NCBI GenBank assembly: GCA_046727715.1
Contig: JBKPDC010000286.1
Location: forward strand, 1 to 7,465
Direction of reading: 5' to 3'
From: CAVQLX01 sp046727715
GTDB taxonomy: Bacteria > Desulfobacterota > Binatia > DP-6
Length of the DNA: 7,465 nt
The notes beneath the pieces were generated by a model. That model was not told where the DNA came from. It made no database searches and was given only the letters and a program-made list of their open reading frames with translations. The translations under genes were made by a program, and so were the position numbers. How positions within the stretch are numbered: position 1 is the first letter of the stretch; the number at the start of each line of letters is the position of its first letter. Shown one piece after another: positions 6,712-7,465 of this stretch.

Positions 6712-7022
6712 CCGAAACCGACCTCCCAGTCGACCGGCGTGCCCGGCGTGTAGATGCAGACGGTGCCGGTCCGGACCGCGTCGCGGAGGTGCCGGCCGAG
6801 GGCGGGCTGCACGTCGAGCAGCTTGCCGATCTGCGTGCGAAGCACCACGCGCCCGGGGGCGGCGAGCAGGATGGCCAGGTAGCGGGGGCCCTTGCCGTCC
6901 TTCAGCCGGAGAGCCCGGCCGCCGTAGCGCACGGTCCAGACGTCGCCGTCGCGCCGGAACGCGTTGGCGGCAGCATAGAGCTGCCCGGCGAGCTTCACCT
7001 GCAGACGCTCGACCCGCGCCAC
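6708..7022 (-). CDS. Small protein with a KGxRYLAxLL motif domain, first gene of the protease/ligase block
   Basis: From the GTG at 7022 this gives 104 residues. Residues about 22-55 read FRRDGDVWTVRYGGRALRLK then DGKGPRYLAILLAAPGR. From memory this closely resembles the WTxxYxGxxxRLxDxKGLRYLAxLLxxPGRE segment near the C-terminus of many large actinobacterial and deltaproteobacterial ATPase or TPR regulators. The end, QPALGRHLRDAVRTGTVCIY followed by a VDWEV tail, resembles the terminal NPALGRHLxxxxRTGTxCxY motif of those same proteins. In the large proteins a helical stretch of roughly a hundred residues separates the two blocks; here they are only about ten residues apart. The domain's role is unknown. 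A regulatory or protein-interaction role is my guess. The start is uncertain: the frame is open to 7193, but the upstream residues look non-coding. The gene overlaps the protease start by four bases (GTGA), indicating co-translation. No signal peptide or membrane helix is seen. Confidence 0.7.
   Translation of the reverse strand: MARVERLQVKLAGQLYAAANAFRRDGDVWTVRYGGRALRLKDGKGPRYLAILLAAPGRVVLRTQIGKLLDVQPALGRHLRDAVRTGTVCIYTPGTPVDWEVGFG
6721..6727 (-). promoter_or_regulatory. Strong Shine-Dalgarno that sets the GTG start of the M48 protease
   Basis: On the minus strand GGGAGGT lies 9 bases before the GTG at 6711-6709, inside the last codons of the small upstream gene. It supports GTG initiation and coupling at the GTGA overlap. 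Confidence 0.7.
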
Positions 7023-7047
7023 GATGAGGAAGATATAATACCCTCCC

Positions 7048-7081
7048 GCGCCGGGGTGGCGAGATTCTCCCGCCCCGGCGC
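7048..7081. other. Long GC-rich inverted repeat before the block's first gene
   Basis: GCGCCGGGGTGG (7048-7059) pairs with CCGCCCCGGCGC (7070-7081) with one G-T wobble, and the stem continues past a bulged C with GAG/CTC around an ATT loop. Neither side is followed by a T-run, so it is not a standard terminator. It lies 26 bases upstream of the GTG at 7022 and would fold in the mRNA leader if transcription starts further upstream, so a leader or protein-binding role is possible. Confidence 0.5.
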
Positions 7082-7130
7082 ACCTTTGCTTGACGGGACG
7101 GCTACTTAGCCAGCATAGCCATCCGACCAC

Positions 7131-7194
7131 TGAGGACCGGTGACGACCGCTGAACCCCCCTGAGAACCGGTCTGGTTGGCAACAGGCTGGCAAC
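7131..7194. repeat. Short tandem repeats with 10- and 11-base spacing
   Basis: Four successive 10-mers TGAGGACCGG, TGACGACCGC, TGAACCCCCC, TGAGAACCGG (7131-7170) share a TGA start and mostly a GACCG core. They are followed by GGTTGGCAAC (7174-7183) and GGCTGGCAAC (7185-7194), 9 of 10 identical at 11-base spacing. The spacing is close to one DNA turn, as for regulator-binding arrays. The third unit is degenerate. Confidence 0.4.
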
Positions 7195-7325
7195 TACCAT
7201 CCTAGCAGGTCCCCGCCGCCGAGCCTCAGCCGCCCCCCGTTGGTGCGCCTACGCCTTTCGGCGGCCCGTGCCTGATTAGGGCGAGGGCAGGCGCTCCACC
7301 GTGACCGGCGCGCTGGGCATGGGCA

Positions 7326-7352
7326 CCCCCGGGTCCCGCAGGACCCCGGGGG
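7326..7352 (-). terminator. Strong GC hairpin downstream of the right-edge gene
   Basis: CCCCCGGGTCC (7326-7336) pairs with GGACCCCGGGGG (7341-7352) with a single bulged C and a CGCA loop. It lies 34 bases beyond the TAG stop of the gene entering from the right, where a terminator is expected. No T-run follows on the minus strand, so intrinsic termination is doubtful. It may act as a 3'-end stabiliser. Confidence 0.35.
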
Positions 7353-7386
7353 CTTCTGCTACGCGCCTGAATCGGGCGGCTCTCGC

Positions 7387-7464
7387 CTAGTTGTGCACCA
7401 GGAAGGTCCCGGGCAGTGCTACGGCGCCAGGGCCGGGCGTGTTGATGGTTCCATCGATTAACCC
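7387..7464 (-). CDS. C-terminal end of an unidentified protein, partial
   Basis: Reading the minus strand from the window edge gives 25 codons, GLIDGTINTPGPGAVALPGT then FLVHN, ending at TAG (7389-7387). The composition is protein-like and unlike the Arg-rich shadow frames, with mixed aliphatic and Gly/Pro residues. It is followed by a non-coding region with a hairpin, as expected at a gene end. The family cannot be told from so few residues; the hydrophobic beta-like tail would suit a secreted or outer-surface protein, but this is a guess. Being in the same direction, it is the upstream neighbour of the three-gene block. Confidence 0.45.
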   Translation of the reverse strand, partial: GLIDGTINTPGPGAVALPGTFLVHN

Positions 7465-7465
7465 G

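Larger units (their letters stand above)
7023..7386. other. Non-coding upstream region of the three-gene block
   Basis: These 364 bases contain no ORF with protein-like composition. They hold, from left to right, an AT-rich island around 7031-7040, a 15-bp interrupted hairpin (7048-7081), short repeats with 10- and 11-base spacing (7131-7194), a small CGCC-GAAA-GGCG hairpin on the minus strand (7252-7263), a 5-bp stem GCCTG/CAGGC (7270-7292), and a strong GC hairpin (7326-7352). No sigma-70 promoter is convincing on the minus strand, although one is expected here for the block. I found no tRNA. Confidence 0.5.

Noticed and set aside
6712..7083. M48 protease extended upstream to 535 residues
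   Set aside because: The extra residues are Arg-rich and overlap the small upstream gene in another frame. A strong Shine-Dalgarno precedes the GTG at 6711, and the 411-residue length fits the family.
7023..7193. N-terminal extension of the small motif protein to an ATG at 7193
   Set aside because: The added residues have no protein-like pattern and run through the hairpin and the repeat array, so they are more likely non-coding.
7174..7194. Paired GG(T/C)TGGCAAC units considered as an integrase core or attachment site
   Set aside because: There is no integrase gene, tRNA end or second copy elsewhere in the window, so an att site cannot be supported.
7252..7292. Two small hairpins considered as part of a tRNA or structured RNA
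   Set aside because: There is no cloverleaf, no T-loop GGTTCGAAT-type sequence and no acceptor-stem pairing. The stems are only 4-5 bp.
7275..7386. In-frame continuation after the TAG of the right-edge gene, ending VTVERLPSP
   Set aside because: Open frames of this length are expected by chance at this GC content, and the stretch crosses a strong hairpin. No sign of stop-codon readthrough was found.

Overview
The window is GC-rich bacterial DNA with dense coding, almost all of it on the minus strand. The clearest taxonomic hint is the C-terminus of the PQQ-dependent dehydrogenase: a Thr/Pro-rich linker, then a Cys-rich CDDGDSCTRDAC-type segment, then an Arg/Ala-rich helical tail. I associate this architecture with uncultivated Deltaproteobacteria-like soil lineages such as Candidatus Binatota. 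That placement comes from memory of the protein style, not from a search, and is tentative.

Layout, left to right. (1) 1-405, minus: the N-terminal 135 residues of a conserved multi-pass membrane protein of unknown function, cut by the window edge. (2) 466-960, minus: a DUF302 protein. (3) 1171-1605, plus: a small exported protein with no recognised family, transcribed divergently from the DUF302 gene. (4) 1606-1782: the convergent gap between the plus gene and the next minus gene. It holds a sigma-54-like promoter match, a good Shine-Dalgarno and a terminator-like hairpin. (5) 1783-3657, minus: a secreted PQQ-dependent sugar/aldose dehydrogenase-like beta-propeller with the modular tail described above. 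(6) 3658-3952: a 295-base gap with a 6-bp hairpin and a 10-bp palindrome. (7) 3953-7022, minus: three genes joined by 4-base stop/start overlaps. In transcription order they are a small protein carrying a KGxRYLAxLL motif, a Ste24-type membrane zinc protease, and a class I adenylate-forming (acyl-CoA synthetase-like) enzyme. (8) 7023-7386: 364 bases without a convincing gene, holding a very GC-rich hairpin, an array of helically spaced short repeats, and a second GC-rich hairpin. (9) 7387-7464, minus: the last 25 codons of a protein that enters from the right.

The three-gene block is the main candidate for an undescribed unit. It has two overlapping start/stop junctions (GTGA and ATGA), and the first of these has a strong Shine-Dalgarno. 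Together they predict co-translation of a small motif protein, an intramembrane-type protease and an acyl-activating ligase, a combination I do not recognise as a known pathway. The enzymes themselves belong to well-known families. The dehydrogenase downstream is separated by 295 bases and is probably its own transcription unit. No rRNA, tRNA, CRISPR array, transposase or integrase was seen.
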